Part shown: positions 18,111-26,489 of the stretch, in pieces
Numbering within the stretch: the stretch's first letter is position 1
Layout: the number at the start of each line of letters is the position of its first letter
DNA from: Azophilus sp965116165
Lineage (GTDB): Bacteria; Pseudomonadota; Gammaproteobacteria; Pseudomonadales; Azotimanducaceae
Length of the DNA stretch: 64,000 nt
Reading direction: 5' to 3'
Assembly: GCA_965116165.1 (NCBI GenBank)
Contig: OZ220484.1
Location: forward strand, 2,108,001 to 2,172,000
Program-made: the position numbers and the translations under genes
The notes under the pieces: model-generated
What the model was told of the DNA's origin: nothing
Seen by the model: only the letters and a program-made list of their open reading frames with translations
The model's database searches: none

Positions 18111-19271
18111 CTATCTCGCGAGCCAGGCGGCAAAACGTTCGTTCATGTCGTCGCGGTTGTCGCTCCACCATTGCCAGTCGTTGTGCAGGGCGCGCTCTCG
18201 ATTCGCCGCGCTGTTCGGCATGTGCGGACGCATATCGACCCCGGTTTGGGCGTGGGTGGAGACCAGCGGCTCGGCGGATTGGCGCGTGGGGCTGTAGGAG
18301 ATATATCGCCCCACCCCGGCCATTGACGTCGGCCGGGCGGAGAACTCGACGAATTGTCGCGCCGCCTCCAGATTGGGGGCGCCGGAGACTATGGCGAGGA
18401 AGCCAGTGTCAAGCACCTGGCCATCCCAAACGATGACAAAGGGCTGTCGCTCCAGAACCTGGGCGTTGAATATTCGCCCATTGTAGGCAGTGGACATCAC
18501 GACTTCGCCGTCCGCCAGCATCTGCGGCGGCTGCGCCCCGGCTTCCCACCAGACAATTTGATCCTTGATGGTGTCGAGCTTGCGGAACGCCCGTTCGACA
18601 CCCGCCTCGGTGTCTAGTACGGCATAGACCTCCTCGGTGGGGACGCCGTCGCCCAGCAGGGCAAATTCCAGATTCACCACGGGCGAACGGCGCATGCCCC
18701 GGCGCCCCGGGAAGCGCTCAAGGTCGAAGAAGTCTTGGATGCTGGTTGGCCCGGCACCAGAAAGTCGTTCGGCATTGTATGCGTACACGGTGGAATAAAA
18801 GAGTTGGTTGGCCCCGCATTCGCTCAACATTTCGGGGTAGTAGTCCTCCTCCGCTGGCGCTCCATCCGCGCCGGGCGGCAGGGTTGCCGGGTCGAGCAGT
18901 TCGAACAGGCCCTCGTCGCAGCCGCGCACGCCGTCGGCGAGTTCCATGTCGACGACATCCCAATGCACCGCGTCCGCATCCACCTGCGCCCGCACTTCCG
19001 CAAGACCGCCGTTGTAATCCTCAAGCTTGATTTCGATGCCGGTTTCGGCGGTGAACGCCTTGTGGTAGCCCTCCACGCAGGCTTTGGCGTAGGAGCCGCC
19101 CCAGGACACCACGGTGAGGGATTCGGCGGCCGTCGCGAAGGCGCTCAGCACGGACAGCGCGGCCAGCGAGGTCAGGTTCGCCAACAGGGAGCACCGTGCC
19201 CGGAACCTCCCCGCCGGCGCCCGGATCGGAACGGGATTCGTGTCGGAACCCAGTGCCCGATGGAGTGCCAT
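18111..19271 (-). CDS. potD: Periplasmic polyamine-type substrate-binding protein
   Basis: Extracellular solute-binding protein of the PotD/PotF class, delivering ligand to the permeases encoded next. Mature sequence starts near AESLTVVSWGGSYAKACVEGYHKAF; VDMELADGV, SECGANQLFYSTVYAYN and WWEAGAQPPQMLADGEV follow the family pattern. A hydrophobic export segment (CSLLANLTSLAALSVLSAFATA) precedes it. The start is uncertain: ATG 19269-19271 gives a long n-region, while the frame stays open to ATG 19500-19502, only 15 nt after potA. The extra 77 residues are basic and contain a 24-residue-period duplication (TMGGMALHR twice). The longer form would put the export segment about 100 residues in, which is unlikely to work as a normal signal. 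Confidence 0.82.
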   Translation of the reverse strand: MALHRALGSDTNPVPIRAPAGRFRARCSLLANLTSLAALSVLSAFATAAESLTVVSWGGSYAKACVEGYHKAFTAETGIEIKLEDYNGGLAEVRAQVDADAVHWDVVDMELADGVRGCDEGLFELLDPATLPPGADGAPAEEDYYPEMLSECGANQLFYSTVYAYNAERLSGAGPTSIQDFFDLERFPGRRGMRRSPVVNLEFALLGDGVPTEEVYAVLDTEAGVERAFRKLDTIKDQIVWWEAGAQPPQMLADGEVVMSTAYNGRIFNAQVLERQPFVIVWDGQVLDTGFLAIVSGAPNLEAARQFVEFSARPTSMAGVGRYISYSPTRQSAEPLVSTHAQTGVDMRPHMPNSAANRERALHNDWQWWSDNRDDMNERFAAWLAR

Positions 19272-19360
19272 GCCGCCCATGGTGGACCGCGATGACCGTG
19301 CTGGTCTCCGACGAGTTGGAGCCTGTACGCGATGGAGTGCCATACCGCCCATGGTGGTTC
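19258..19360. repeat. 27-bp direct repeat, 72-bp period
   Basis: CGATGGAGTGCCATGCCGCC followed by CATGGTGG occurs at 19258 and again, one base changed, at 19330. The 72-bp period is 24 codons, so both copies read TMGGMALHR in the binding-protein frame. It sits between potA and the preferred potD start and may have arisen as a tandem duplication. Confidence 0.75.
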
Positions 19361-19517
19361 CGTAAATGTTCCTTGCTCGGCTCGATTCGGGCCGGACCAA
19401 ATGCCGTACCCGCTCCGCCGAAGGGCTGCCGACGGACATGATGAGAATGGTTCGACTTGTGTGGGAAGGGTTTCCCGGCAACCGCTTTTGCTGTGTATTC
19501 ATTTTTCCATCGGGGTG

Positions 19518-20687
19518 TTATGCGCCTGCTGAAGGGGCGGAATCTTTTGCCGCGGGGTCAACGAACGATGCCTGTCCGTTCGCACCTTGCATTAGGGAGG
19601 GATCGGATGGCAGGGCCCGGCCATCGAGCACCGTCCAACCGATACGTATTCTGTCGTCGGGCAACACAATGCCGTGGCCGACGATGTTGGGAACCTTGGC
19701 GATGAAATCCTCGTGGTCGCCAAGGCGCAGCCGCACCCGCAGATGGTCGCCGATGAAAACGACATCGAGCGCCTCGGCGACTAGTTCGTTGGCGTAGCGG
19801 CCCGCTTCCGGGGCAACGCCGACCCGCTCCGGGCGTATCGCCAGGGTCACCGCGTCGCCGACCGCACAGCCTTTGACATCGAATGCCCGAACCACGCCGG
19901 CGGTGGTTTCAACAGTGCAGATGTCGCCGTCGGTGGCCGTCACCGTTGCCGGCAGCAAATTGTTCTCACCGATGAATTGGGCCACGAAGGCGCACTCGGG
20001 CTCTTCATAAAGCGTCACCGGCGCGGCGATCTGTTCGATCTTGCCGTCGCGAAACACCGCAACCCGGTCGGACATTACCATCGCTTCCTGCTGATCGTGG
20101 GTAACATAAAGAATGGTGACGCCAAGTTCCTTGTGAATGCGGCGTATCTCGAATTGCATCTCCTCGCGCAGGCGTCGGTCCAGTGCGCCCAGGGGTTCGT
20201 CCATCAGCACCAGGTCCGGTTCGAATACAAGTGCCCGGGCAATCGCCACCCGTTGTTGTTGCCCCCCGGACAATGCCGCCGGCCGCCGGCCCTCGAAGCC
20301 CGGCAATCGCACGAGGCGCAGGGCATGGGCCACGCGCTCCACCCGCTCGCTCGCCGGCACCCGGCGCACCTCAAGGGGAAATTCCAGGTTGCCGCCGACG
20401 GTCATGTGGGGGAAAAGCGCGTAGTTTTGGAATACCACGCCGATACCGCGCTTGTCCGGCGGGAAGTCGCGCACCGAACGGCCGTCCACCAAAATCGTAC
20501 CCGCCGACGGTTGTTCGAACCCGGCGAGCATCATCAGGCAGGTGGTCTTGCCCGACCCCGACGGGCCGAGCAAGGTCAGGAATTCGCCCTTCTCGACATC
20601 AAGGGTTAGGTTTTCGACGACCTGGGTGTGCCCATCGTAGCTTTTCTGAACGTTGCGGAATGTAACGAGGGGGGTTGTGTCCACCAT
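19518..20687 (-). CDS. potA: ABC transporter ATP-binding protein, PotA type
   Basis: 389 aa ATPase that powers the polyamine-type importer. Walker A GPSGSGKTT, Q-loop VFQNYALFPHM, signature LSGGQQQRVAIARAL, Walker B LVLMDEPLGALD and H-loop YVTHDQQEA are all intact. The C-terminal TOBE domain (ENNLLPATV to about 350) is the regulatory domain typical of PotA/MalK-like ATPases. It is the first gene of the operon, transcribed leftwards. The tail after residue 365 is low in complexity (KDSAPSAGA at the end). Confidence 0.93.
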   Translation of the reverse strand: MVDTTPLVTFRNVQKSYDGHTQVVENLTLDVEKGEFLTLLGPSGSGKTTCLMMLAGFEQPSAGTILVDGRSVRDFPPDKRGIGVVFQNYALFPHMTVGGNLEFPLEVRRVPASERVERVAHALRLVRLPGFEGRRPAALSGGQQQRVAIARALVFEPDLVLMDEPLGALDRRLREEMQFEIRRIHKELGVTILYVTHDQQEAMVMSDRVAVFRDGKIEQIAAPVTLYEEPECAFVAQFIGENNLLPATVTATDGDICTVETTAGVVRAFDVKGCAVGDAVTLAIRPERVGVAPEAGRYANELVAEALDVVFIGDHLRVRLRLGDHEDFIAKVPNIVGHGIVLPDDRIRIGWTVLDGRALPSDPSLMQGANGQASFVDPAAKDSAPSAGA

Positions 20688-20788
20688 ATTTAACTAACTA
20701 CCACTTGCGGGGCCTGTGGACAAGGCTCGCGGCTGATCGGGACCGTGTCTTGCCCTTTTTCAAAATGCACCCGTCAAGTGAGTTTTTC

Positions 20789-20850
20789 GTGGGGCCCTAT
20801 TTTTGTACGCGAGACCCCACCGGGTGGACTTTTCCGCGAAATCCACCGGT
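20789..20850. other. Two adjacent hairpins upstream of potA
   Basis: GTGGGG (20789-20794) pairs with CCCCAC (20815-20820), and directly after it ACCGGGTGGA (20819-20828) pairs with TCCACCGGT (20842-20850) with one bulge. They could form a structured leader of the potA mRNA (minus strand) or a bidirectional terminator region. No known riboswitch consensus was recognised. Confidence 0.35.
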
Positions 20851-20882
20851 TCCTTATCAGGGGATTAAGGAAAATGACAGCC

Positions 20883-20966
20883 ATTCCCGCTAAGCACGGC
20901 AACGCCCCAAAAGTGCCGCCCAACTAATGCCTGAATGGCCCGCTTCGCTCGGTATTTGGATCCAAA
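20883..20966 (+). repeat. R4 leader repeat, copy 1
   Basis: About 84 bp matching 63465-63545, which lies in front of the second copy of the secreted-protein gene. Both contain an ATG followed by a similar peptide frame (MPEWPASLGIWIQ here, MPAWSISLGTWAQ there). A small palindrome CCCGCTAAGCACGG opens the repeat. Confidence 0.65.
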
Positions 20967-21040
20967 CGAATAATAACGCATCGTTGGCGGGAATTGCTGG
21001 GAAAAGATGTTGTCATACCGGCGGGGATGTGGATAATCCG

Positions 21041-21088
21041 CCCGTGGACCCGTGGACCCGTGGACCCGTGGACCCGTGGACCCGTGGA
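21041..21088 (+). repeat. Octanucleotide tandem array (CCCGTGGA x6)
   Basis: Six perfect head-to-tail copies of CCCGTGGA, 48 bp, ending 78 bp before the start of the secreted-protein gene. The unit length is not a multiple of three, so a change in copy number would shift any frame read through it from ATG 20927, and would also change promoter spacing. Such arrays gain and lose units by slippage. Confidence 0.9.
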
Positions 21089-21166
21089 CCCGCTTGCGTG
21101 GGGTGTGGTGTCCGGTTCTCCGGTTCGGTCTGCCTTTTCTTTTTCCTGGGATTATGGAGAACAACG

Positions 21167-22864
21167 ATGTCCGATAAGAAACCTCGCAGGGTCGCCCTCG
21201 CGGCAAGTGTGCTGTTGTGGCCCGGTCTGGCCCTCGCGGCGACAACCTATCAGCAACTGGACGGCACGGGCGAGCTGGCGCCCAAGCCGGTGGAATACGC
21301 CCGGGAACTGGTGACGGTGCCGGCGGGGAAGAAAACCGTGGCGCTCAAGAGTCCGGCGGCGGCGGATGCGGAGCCGACGGACATCAAGCACCGGTTGGCG
21401 GCGCAACTCAAGCGGGATATTCTGGCGGGTGAAACGGTCTATCTTCGCCTGGCGCTGGGCGGCGGGATGGTGTTCGCCGAGGGGAAGAACATCGGCGATG
21501 ACGTCGCGTGGGGCTTCAGCCGGGATCCACTTTACACGGAGACGTCATGCACCGGGGATGACGGCACGGAGTATGCCACCTCAACCTATTATGGGGCGGT
21601 GGCCGCCACCATACCGACGTCGTTCATCTCGGGACGGCCCGGGGAGAGCGTTGCCGTCTTCAAGTTGGACACCGACGACGGGCTTTTCGGCATTGATTTC
21701 GAAGGGGATGTCGGCAGAAAGATTCCCCTCGACCTTGGTCGGGCTGCCGCCGCCGATGGTTCCTGTGGGCTTCCGATTAAGCCCGTTAGGATAATCGCCC
21801 AGTTTGCCGACCTTCTGGCGGTTCCGGCGGGGGCGGGCAGCTATACGGCGAGCATCTCGCTGCACGGCGATGCGGACGAGGCGTATGCGGGCACGAACGC
21901 GTCCACGGCGCTGGCCGGCACGGCCACGATCGTGAGGGTTGTCGACGGGCTGGCCGCTGCGGTCACGGCCGAGGCCCAGCCGGCGGTCGCGCACGTGGGC
22001 ACCTCCCCGCAGCCGTTCCTGTGGTTCCGCGACACGAGCGCCGCGAGCACCACCGGCGTGAAGAACAAGGCGGTGCTCGGCTCGGCCAAGGCGACGATTG
22101 CCAGGAGCGACCTCTACAATCCCACCAGCGGCGCGGTCGCCACGGGGAGCGACCTGCTGCCCGACGGCAGCGTCAATTTCTCTGTGGAGGGGGACTTCTC
22201 GATCGGGGCGTTCAGCCTGAAGGTTCCCACGGACGCCGACGACCCGTCGAAGGATTGCCCGGCCGTCGGCACCGCGGCGTCGCCGGCGATGGGCAACCTC
22301 AAGCCGGCCGCCGCCGGCCCGTCCGACATGGCGATGCTGAAGGGGCAGAACGCGGGGACGTACCATCTGTGCGTGCAGGTTGACTCCATGGGGCCGAACA
22401 CGACCCCGATTCCGGCCGGGGTGTACCGCGGAACCATCAGCCGCACCGGCGGCACCGGCACCGAGGAGATGCTGGCGACGGGCGTTATCGGCAACATCCG
22501 GCGCAACGGCACGACGGTCAAGCTGGCCTACCTGACGGTGTCCGGGAAGTACAACCAGCGCCTGGTGATCGTCAACGACGGGTCGAACGAGGCGACCTAC
22601 ACCCTGGGGTCGTTCGTGACGGAGGAGGGCACGCGGGCGGTTGCGAAGGCGGCGGCGCGCGGCACGGTCGCGGCCGGGGAGCAGGTGGTGCTGCGGGTCG
22701 CGGATCTGGTTGAGTTCACGGGTCCGGTGACGCGGGCGGCGGCGACGCTGAGCATCAACGCGGATGTGGGGGATGTTCAGGTGGCGACGACCCAGGTGAA
22801 CTTTCAGGACGGCAGCACGGACACGGTGGTCTACGCCTCGGTGGACGGCGCCTCGGTCAACTGA
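21167..22864 (+). CDS. Secreted protein of unknown function
   Basis: 565 aa from ATG 21167, with GGAGA 8 nt upstream. The N-terminus MSDKKPRRVALAASVLLWPGLALAA is a signal peptide. The mature protein is rich in Ala, Gly, Thr and Asp, has few cysteines (ETSCTGDD, DGSCGLP, SKDCPA, YHLCVQV) and no membrane anchor; the look is that of a beta-rich surface or periplasmic protein. I recognise no family. Near-identical sequence to its 22120-22560 part recurs at 63546 to the window end, so it belongs to a multi-copy family. The octanucleotide array and R4 repeat lie just upstream. The next gene begins at its stop codon. Confidence 0.7.
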   Translation: MSDKKPRRVALAASVLLWPGLALAATTYQQLDGTGELAPKPVEYARELVTVPAGKKTVALKSPAAADAEPTDIKHRLAAQLKRDILAGETVYLRLALGGGMVFAEGKNIGDDVAWGFSRDPLYTETSCTGDDGTEYATSTYYGAVAATIPTSFISGRPGESVAVFKLDTDDGLFGIDFEGDVGRKIPLDLGRAAAADGSCGLPIKPVRIIAQFADLLAVPAGAGSYTASISLHGDADEAYAGTNASTALAGTATIVRVVDGLAAAVTAEAQPAVAHVGTSPQPFLWFRDTSAASTTGVKNKAVLGSAKATIARSDLYNPTSGAVATGSDLLPDGSVNFSVEGDFSIGAFSLKVPTDADDPSKDCPAVGTAASPAMGNLKPAAAGPSDMAMLKGQNAGTYHLCVQVDSMGPNTTPIPAGVYRGTISRTGGTGTEEMLATGVIGNIRRNGTTVKLAYLTVSGKYNQRLVIVNDGSNEATYTLGSFVTEEGTRAVAKAAARGTVAAGEQVVLRVADLVEFTGPVTRAAATLSINADVGDVQVATTQVNFQDGSTDTVVYASVDGASVN

Positions 22865-23547
22865 CGCGCACCGTCGTCGCATACCGGCAGCCGAGGTTCG
22901 CGCCGCCGCCGGGCGCAACGCAAGTTCTGCTGGTCCGCCACGGCGAATCACGCGCCGCGACGGAGGAGAATCCCTTTCCTCTGGTGGATGGCCACGGCGA
23001 CCCGGAACTGCATCCACACGGCAGGGAGCAGGCCGAGTTGGTCGGCCACCGCCTAAAGGGGCTGCCGATTGCGGCGGTTTATGTCACCAACCTGCGGCGT
23101 ACCTCGGAAACCGCCGCGCCGCTCTGTGCGTGGTTGGGTCTTGAGCCCATTGTGGAAGCGGACCTGCGCGAGGTATTTCTCGGTGCCTGGGAAGGTGGCC
23201 TGATGCGCATCAAGGCGGCGCGGAACGACCCGATCATGCGACGGGTGTGGACGGAGCAGCGTTGGGATCTGATTCCGGGAGCGGAGTCCAATGCGGCGCT
23301 TGGCAAGCGCATCGGACGCGGTTTGCAGCGTATCGCGGCGCGACACCCGGACGAATTGGTGGTGGCGGTCGTGCACGGCGGCGTGATTGCGCACATCCTC
23401 GCCATGGCTACCGGTGCCGAACCGTTTGCCTTCACTGGTGCCGACAACGCCTCCATCAGCCACATTGTGATGACGGGCGACACCATCGTGGTGCGACGGT
23501 TCAATGATTGCTCGCATCTGTCGAGGGATTTTGGCGCGGTGCGCTGA
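22861..23547 (+). CDS. Histidine phosphatase (phosphoglycerate mutase-like) with non-standard start
   Basis: The frame encodes VLLVRHGESRA, the RHG catalytic motif, then a second catalytic His in VVAVVHGGVIAHILAMA; TNLRRTSETA and EVFLGAWEGG are also typical. The first standard start in frame (GTG 22984) lies after RHGE and would remove the nucleophile His, so translation must begin upstream. No ATG, GTG or TTG exists between the preceding in-frame region and RHGE; the best candidate is CTG 22861, overlapping the stop of the upstream gene (CTGA) and giving LTRTVVAYRQPRFAPPPG. Substrate unknown. Coupled translation from the secreted-protein gene is likely. Confidence 0.75.
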   Translation: MTRTVVAYRQPRFAPPPGATQVLLVRHGESRAATEENPFPLVDGHGDPELHPHGREQAELVGHRLKGLPIAAVYVTNLRRTSETAAPLCAWLGLEPIVEADLREVFLGAWEGGLMRIKAARNDPIMRRVWTEQRWDLIPGAESNAALGKRIGRGLQRIAARHPDELVVAVVHGGVIAHILAMATGAEPFAFTGADNASISHIVMTGDTIVVRRFNDCSHLSRDFGAVR

Positions 23548-23576
23548 AATGCAACGAATCAACCGGACAGGACATT

Positions 23577-23731
23577 AGCCCGACCTATTCTGCGGCCGTC
23601 AATAGCAGCGAAATCACTGGGCGTACTCCCGCCGCGTGCTCAACGTGCCGTCAAGCACGCCTGCTCCGCGCACTAGTGCTTACACTACTCTTGCCGGCCT
23701 CGCCACGTTCATTCACGAATAGGTCGGGTTA
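23577..23731 (+). repeat. R2 repeat, full copy (155 bp, 15-bp inverted ends)
   Basis: It starts TAGCCCGACCTATTC and ends GAATAGGTCGGGTTA; these are inverted copies with one mismatch. The interior matches 50066-50217 over most of its length (TGCGGCCGTCAATAG, GCCGCGTGCTCAAC, GCCGGCCTCGCCACGTTCAT). No coding sequence inside. It has the form of a MITE. The right end supplies the stop codon of priA (TTA at 23729-23731 on the plus strand). Confidence 0.75.
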
Positions 23732-25858
23732 GAAAGCATCCGCGGGATCCACATCGATTGCCCAGCGCACTGTGCGCGGTGCGGACGCGTTCGCGAGTCG
23801 GCCCAATCCGTGATGGAGGGCGCGTCGCCCGTTCGCGAGCAGCATGAGCTGAAAGCGGAAGCGGTTGGCGAGGCGCGGTATCGGGGCCGGCGCGGGGCCG
23901 AACACATCGAGGCCTTTCGGGATCAAGGATTTCAGGTTTTCAAGAAAGGTCCGCGCGGCCGGCCCGTCCTCGGCCTCGGCGCGGATTAGGGCCATTGGAC
24001 GTGTCGGCGGCAGCCCGGCTCGCTCCCGGATAGCGAGTTCCTGCGCGGCGAATCCGGCATACCCCGATTCGACCAGTTGCCTCAGCGCGAGGCTTTCGGG
24101 TTGCAGCGATTGTATCCAAACTTCTCCCGGGCGTTCGGCGCGGCCGGCGCGGCCCGCCACCTGCACGATGAGTTGGGCGGTACGTTCCGCGGCCTTGAAG
24201 TCCGCACTTAGGAAACCGGCATCGGCGTTCAAGGCGGCGACCAGGGTGACGTTTGGGAAGTGATGGCCCTTGGCCAGCATTTGCGTGCCCACGAGGATGC
24301 TGGGCCCGCCTTGTTGAATCCTGTTCAGTTGCTCCTCAAGGCGCCGTTGGCTGCGCGCGGTGTCGCGATCGATGCGATACAGTGGAAATTCGGGAAACCG
24401 CTCTTGTAATCCGACTTCGGTACGCTGTGTGCCGGCCCCCAGGGCCAGCAGGCTTTGCGCGCCGCAACTTGGACATTGCACTGGAACCGCCGCCTTGGCA
24501 CCGCAGTGATGGCAGTTGAGCGCGGGTGGTACGCGATGCAGGGTTAGCCGCGCATCGCAGGCGTCGCATCGGGCTTGCCAGCCGCAACCGGTGCAGAGAA
24601 ATACCGGCGCATAACCCCGTCGATTCAAAAACACCAATACCTGGGAACCCGAGCGCAGGTGCCGCTCAATGCGTTTGGCGAGCGGCTCGCTCAGGCCGTC
24701 CCGCAGCGGCTGGCCGCGGATGTCGAGGATGTGCAGGGGCGGCATTCGCGCACCGGTGGCGCGCTGCGTTAGTCGCCGATGGCGATAGCGGCCGGTGCGC
24801 GCATTGCGTAGCGACTCGAGCGACGGCGTCGCGCTGCCGAGCAGCAGGGGAATGTTGAGGGCTTGCGCGCGCTTGACCGCCACATCGCGGGCGGAGTAGC
24901 GCAGACCGTCCTGTTGTTTGAAGGAGGCGTCGTGCTCCTCGTCGACGACAATGAGCCCGGGGCGCTTGAACGGCGTTAGGACGGCGGAGCGGGTGCCAAT
25001 CAGGATTCGGGTGGTGCCGTCGCGGCATTTCAACCAGGCATTGAGCCGCTCTCGGTCGGAAAGGCCGGAATGAAACACGCTCGTTTCCCCATAGCGTCGT
25101 CGGAAGCGGCCCACCGTCTGCGGCGTTAGGGCGATTTCCGGCACCAGCACCAATACTTGTTCGCCGCGCTCAAGCATGTCGGCCATGGCTTGCAGATAGA
25201 CTTCCGTCTTGCCGCTGCCGGTCACCCCGTCGATTAGGGTTGGAGCAAAGCCGCTCGCTTCCTTCTTGAAGCCTTCCACAACATTGCGTTGCTCCGGGTT
25301 CAATGCGGGCGGCTCTTCCAGTTCTTCGATGCGCTCGCCGGGTGCGATGGCTCCCTTGGCGGCAAGTGCCGCAATCATGGCCGACGTGAATCCGGCGGCG
25401 CGAATATCCGCGGCGCCTGCCCAGCCGCCCCGGCCCCGCAGAAATTCCAAGAGTGCCCGCTGTTTCGGTGCCCGCTTCAAGGGCGGCGGAGGTCCGGTGG
25501 TTCGCTTCCATATGTCCTGCCGTCCCCCGCGCAGCGGAACACCCTTCATAATCGCGTTGGGCAGCATCGTCGCGAAGACTTCGCCGAGTGGATGGTGATA
25601 GTAGCTCGCCAACCAATGCGCGAGGGCAAAGACCTCCTCGGTCAGAACGCTTGCCGGATCCAGTACATCGAGCAACGGCTTCGGATCGGGGTATGGGTCC
25701 GGCGGGCTCGAATCCACGCACAGGCCGATGAGCCTGCGATTGCGAAATGGGACGCGCACCCGAGCGCCCCTGGCGGGAATGGGGATGTCCTCGGGCACCG
25801 CATAGTCGAACGCCCGGTGCAGGGGCACGGGCAGGGCGATACGAACTATGTCCGCCAC
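23729..25858 (-). CDS. priA: Primosomal protein N' (replication restart helicase PriA)
   Basis: 709 aa. PriA recognises stalled or repaired forks and reloads DnaB. N-terminal 3'-DNA-binding domain (VRIALPVPLHRAFDYAVP), Walker A GVTGSGKTEVYLQ, DEEH in IVVDEEHDASFKQQ, GSATPSLES, a zinc-binding insert with paired cysteines (CTGCGWQARCDACDARLTLHR, HCGAK, CPSCGA), and helicase motifs LVGTQMLAKGHHFPNVTLV and QVAGRAGRAERPGEV. Start ATG 25856-25858. The terminal residues and stop lie in the inverted end of R2. Just upstream is the R5 palindromic element with an outward TATAAT box facing this gene. Confidence 0.96.
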   Translation of the reverse strand: MADIVRIALPVPLHRAFDYAVPEDIPIPARGARVRVPFRNRRLIGLCVDSSPPDPYPDPKPLLDVLDPASVLTEEVFALAHWLASYYHHPLGEVFATMLPNAIMKGVPLRGGRQDIWKRTTGPPPPLKRAPKQRALLEFLRGRGGWAGAADIRAAGFTSAMIAALAAKGAIAPGERIEELEEPPALNPEQRNVVEGFKKEASGFAPTLIDGVTGSGKTEVYLQAMADMLERGEQVLVLVPEIALTPQTVGRFRRRYGETSVFHSGLSDRERLNAWLKCRDGTTRILIGTRSAVLTPFKRPGLIVVDEEHDASFKQQDGLRYSARDVAVKRAQALNIPLLLGSATPSLESLRNARTGRYRHRRLTQRATGARMPPLHILDIRGQPLRDGLSEPLAKRIERHLRSGSQVLVFLNRRGYAPVFLCTGCGWQARCDACDARLTLHRVPPALNCHHCGAKAAVPVQCPSCGAQSLLALGAGTQRTEVGLQERFPEFPLYRIDRDTARSQRRLEEQLNRIQQGGPSILVGTQMLAKGHHFPNVTLVAALNADAGFLSADFKAAERTAQLIVQVAGRAGRAERPGEVWIQSLQPESLALRQLVESGYAGFAAQELAIRERAGLPPTRPMALIRAEAEDGPAARTFLENLKSLIPKGLDVFGPAPAPIPRLANRFRFQLMLLANGRRALHHGLGRLANASAPRTVRWAIDVDPADAF

Positions 25859-25877
25859 CGGCGCCCGCCTAGCGATT

Positions 25878-25977
25878 GGGAATTATATACATAGGTTGAT
25901 ATGCAACCATATGTTGAGGCTTTAGAGGCAGGGAACTGCCACAATTTGGGTTCTGTCAATCCATCAATATAATTCCC
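25878..25977. repeat. R5 palindromic element with outward -10 boxes
   Basis: 100 bp whose ends are inverted copies: GGGAATTATATACATAGGTTGA on the left, TCAATCCATCAATATAATTCCC on the right. Each end carries TATAAT pointing outwards, one towards priA and one towards rpmE. A single end of the same sequence lies at 49996-50021 before the metallo-hydrolase gene. It may be a small mobile element that brings promoters, or a repeated regulator site. Confidence 0.6.
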
Positions 25978-26035
25978 TATCGATTCGAGATCATGAATGT
26001 AGAAAATAGAGCGACGAACCCTCATGGACTTTACC

Positions 26036-26063
26036 TTGCCATCGAAGCGCTGTTTGGTACACT
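26036..26063 (+). promoter_or_regulatory. Candidate sigma-70 promoter of rpmE
   Basis: TTGCCA, a 16-nt spacer and TACACT, 39 nt before the rpmE start codon. A second candidate (TTTGGG, 17 nt, TATAAT ending in R5) lies about 85 nt further up. Confidence 0.45.
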
Positions 26064-26102
26064 GCGCACCCGCTTCAACCAGCCTGTCGGGCAACGCACA
26101 CC

Positions 26103-26321
26103 ATGAAAGTCGGCATACATCCCGAGTACAACGAAATCACGGCCACCTGTAGTTGCGGAAATGTCATCAAGACGCGCTCCACACTGACGCAAGACATCCA
26201 CATCGATGTCTGTTCCGTTTGCCATCCGTTCTATACCGGCAAGCAAAAAATCGCCGATGCCCGCGGGCGGGTGGAACGCTTCCGTCGCCATTTCGGCAAC
26301 CGGGGCAAAATCGCCCATTGA
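26103..26321 (+). CDS. rpmE: 50S ribosomal protein L31
   Basis: 72 aa, MKVGIHPEYNEITATCSCGNVI. Full-length L31 of the zinc-binding type: CSC near residues 16-18 and CSVCHPFYTG near 37-40 supply the four cysteines, whereas the zinc-independent paralogue lacks them. Located divergent from priA, an arrangement common in Gammaproteobacteria. The basic C-terminus (RVERFRRHFG) contacts rRNA. Confidence 0.97.
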   Translation: MKVGIHPEYNEITATCSCGNVIKTRSTLTQDIHIDVCSVCHPFYTGKQKIADARGRVERFRRHFGNRGKIAH

Positions 26322-26410
26322 ATTTCCCGTTTGCGCCCATCCAACCGGATCCGGTGCGATTCTCTCCATAGGGGTCTTCCGTCAATCTCAAGGCCCACCA
26401 CCGACGCCGC

Positions 26411-26489
26411 GGTTCGACATTGCACGAGCCGAACGGTCCGTGGGTTCCGGCTCGGTGGCATCCGAAAAGTCAAACCGATGCAAACACCG
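26411..26489 (+). repeat. R3 REP-like hairpin repeat, copy 1
   Basis: GACATTGCACGAGCCGAACG followed by a partly complementary TTCCGGCTCGG forms a hairpin; AAAGTCAAACC closes the unit. The complement of 36839-36920 matches over its whole length, and 63424-63462 matches the first half. Intergenic, between rpmE and the M48 peptidase gene. Confidence 0.65.

Larger units (their letters stand above)
20688..21166. other. Gap between potA and the secreted-protein gene
   Basis: 479 bp. It holds the double hairpin (20789-20850), the R4 leader repeat (20883-20966), a short unit also found inverted at 8651-8683 (20964-21005), and the octanucleotide array (21041-21088). A frame in phase with the secreted protein is open from ATG 20927 through the array, but the conserved export signal and a closer ribosome site place the start at 21167. 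Confidence 0.5.

Noticed and set aside
21041..21088. CRISPR-like array
   Set aside because: Units are 8 bp with no spacers; it is a simple tandem repeat.
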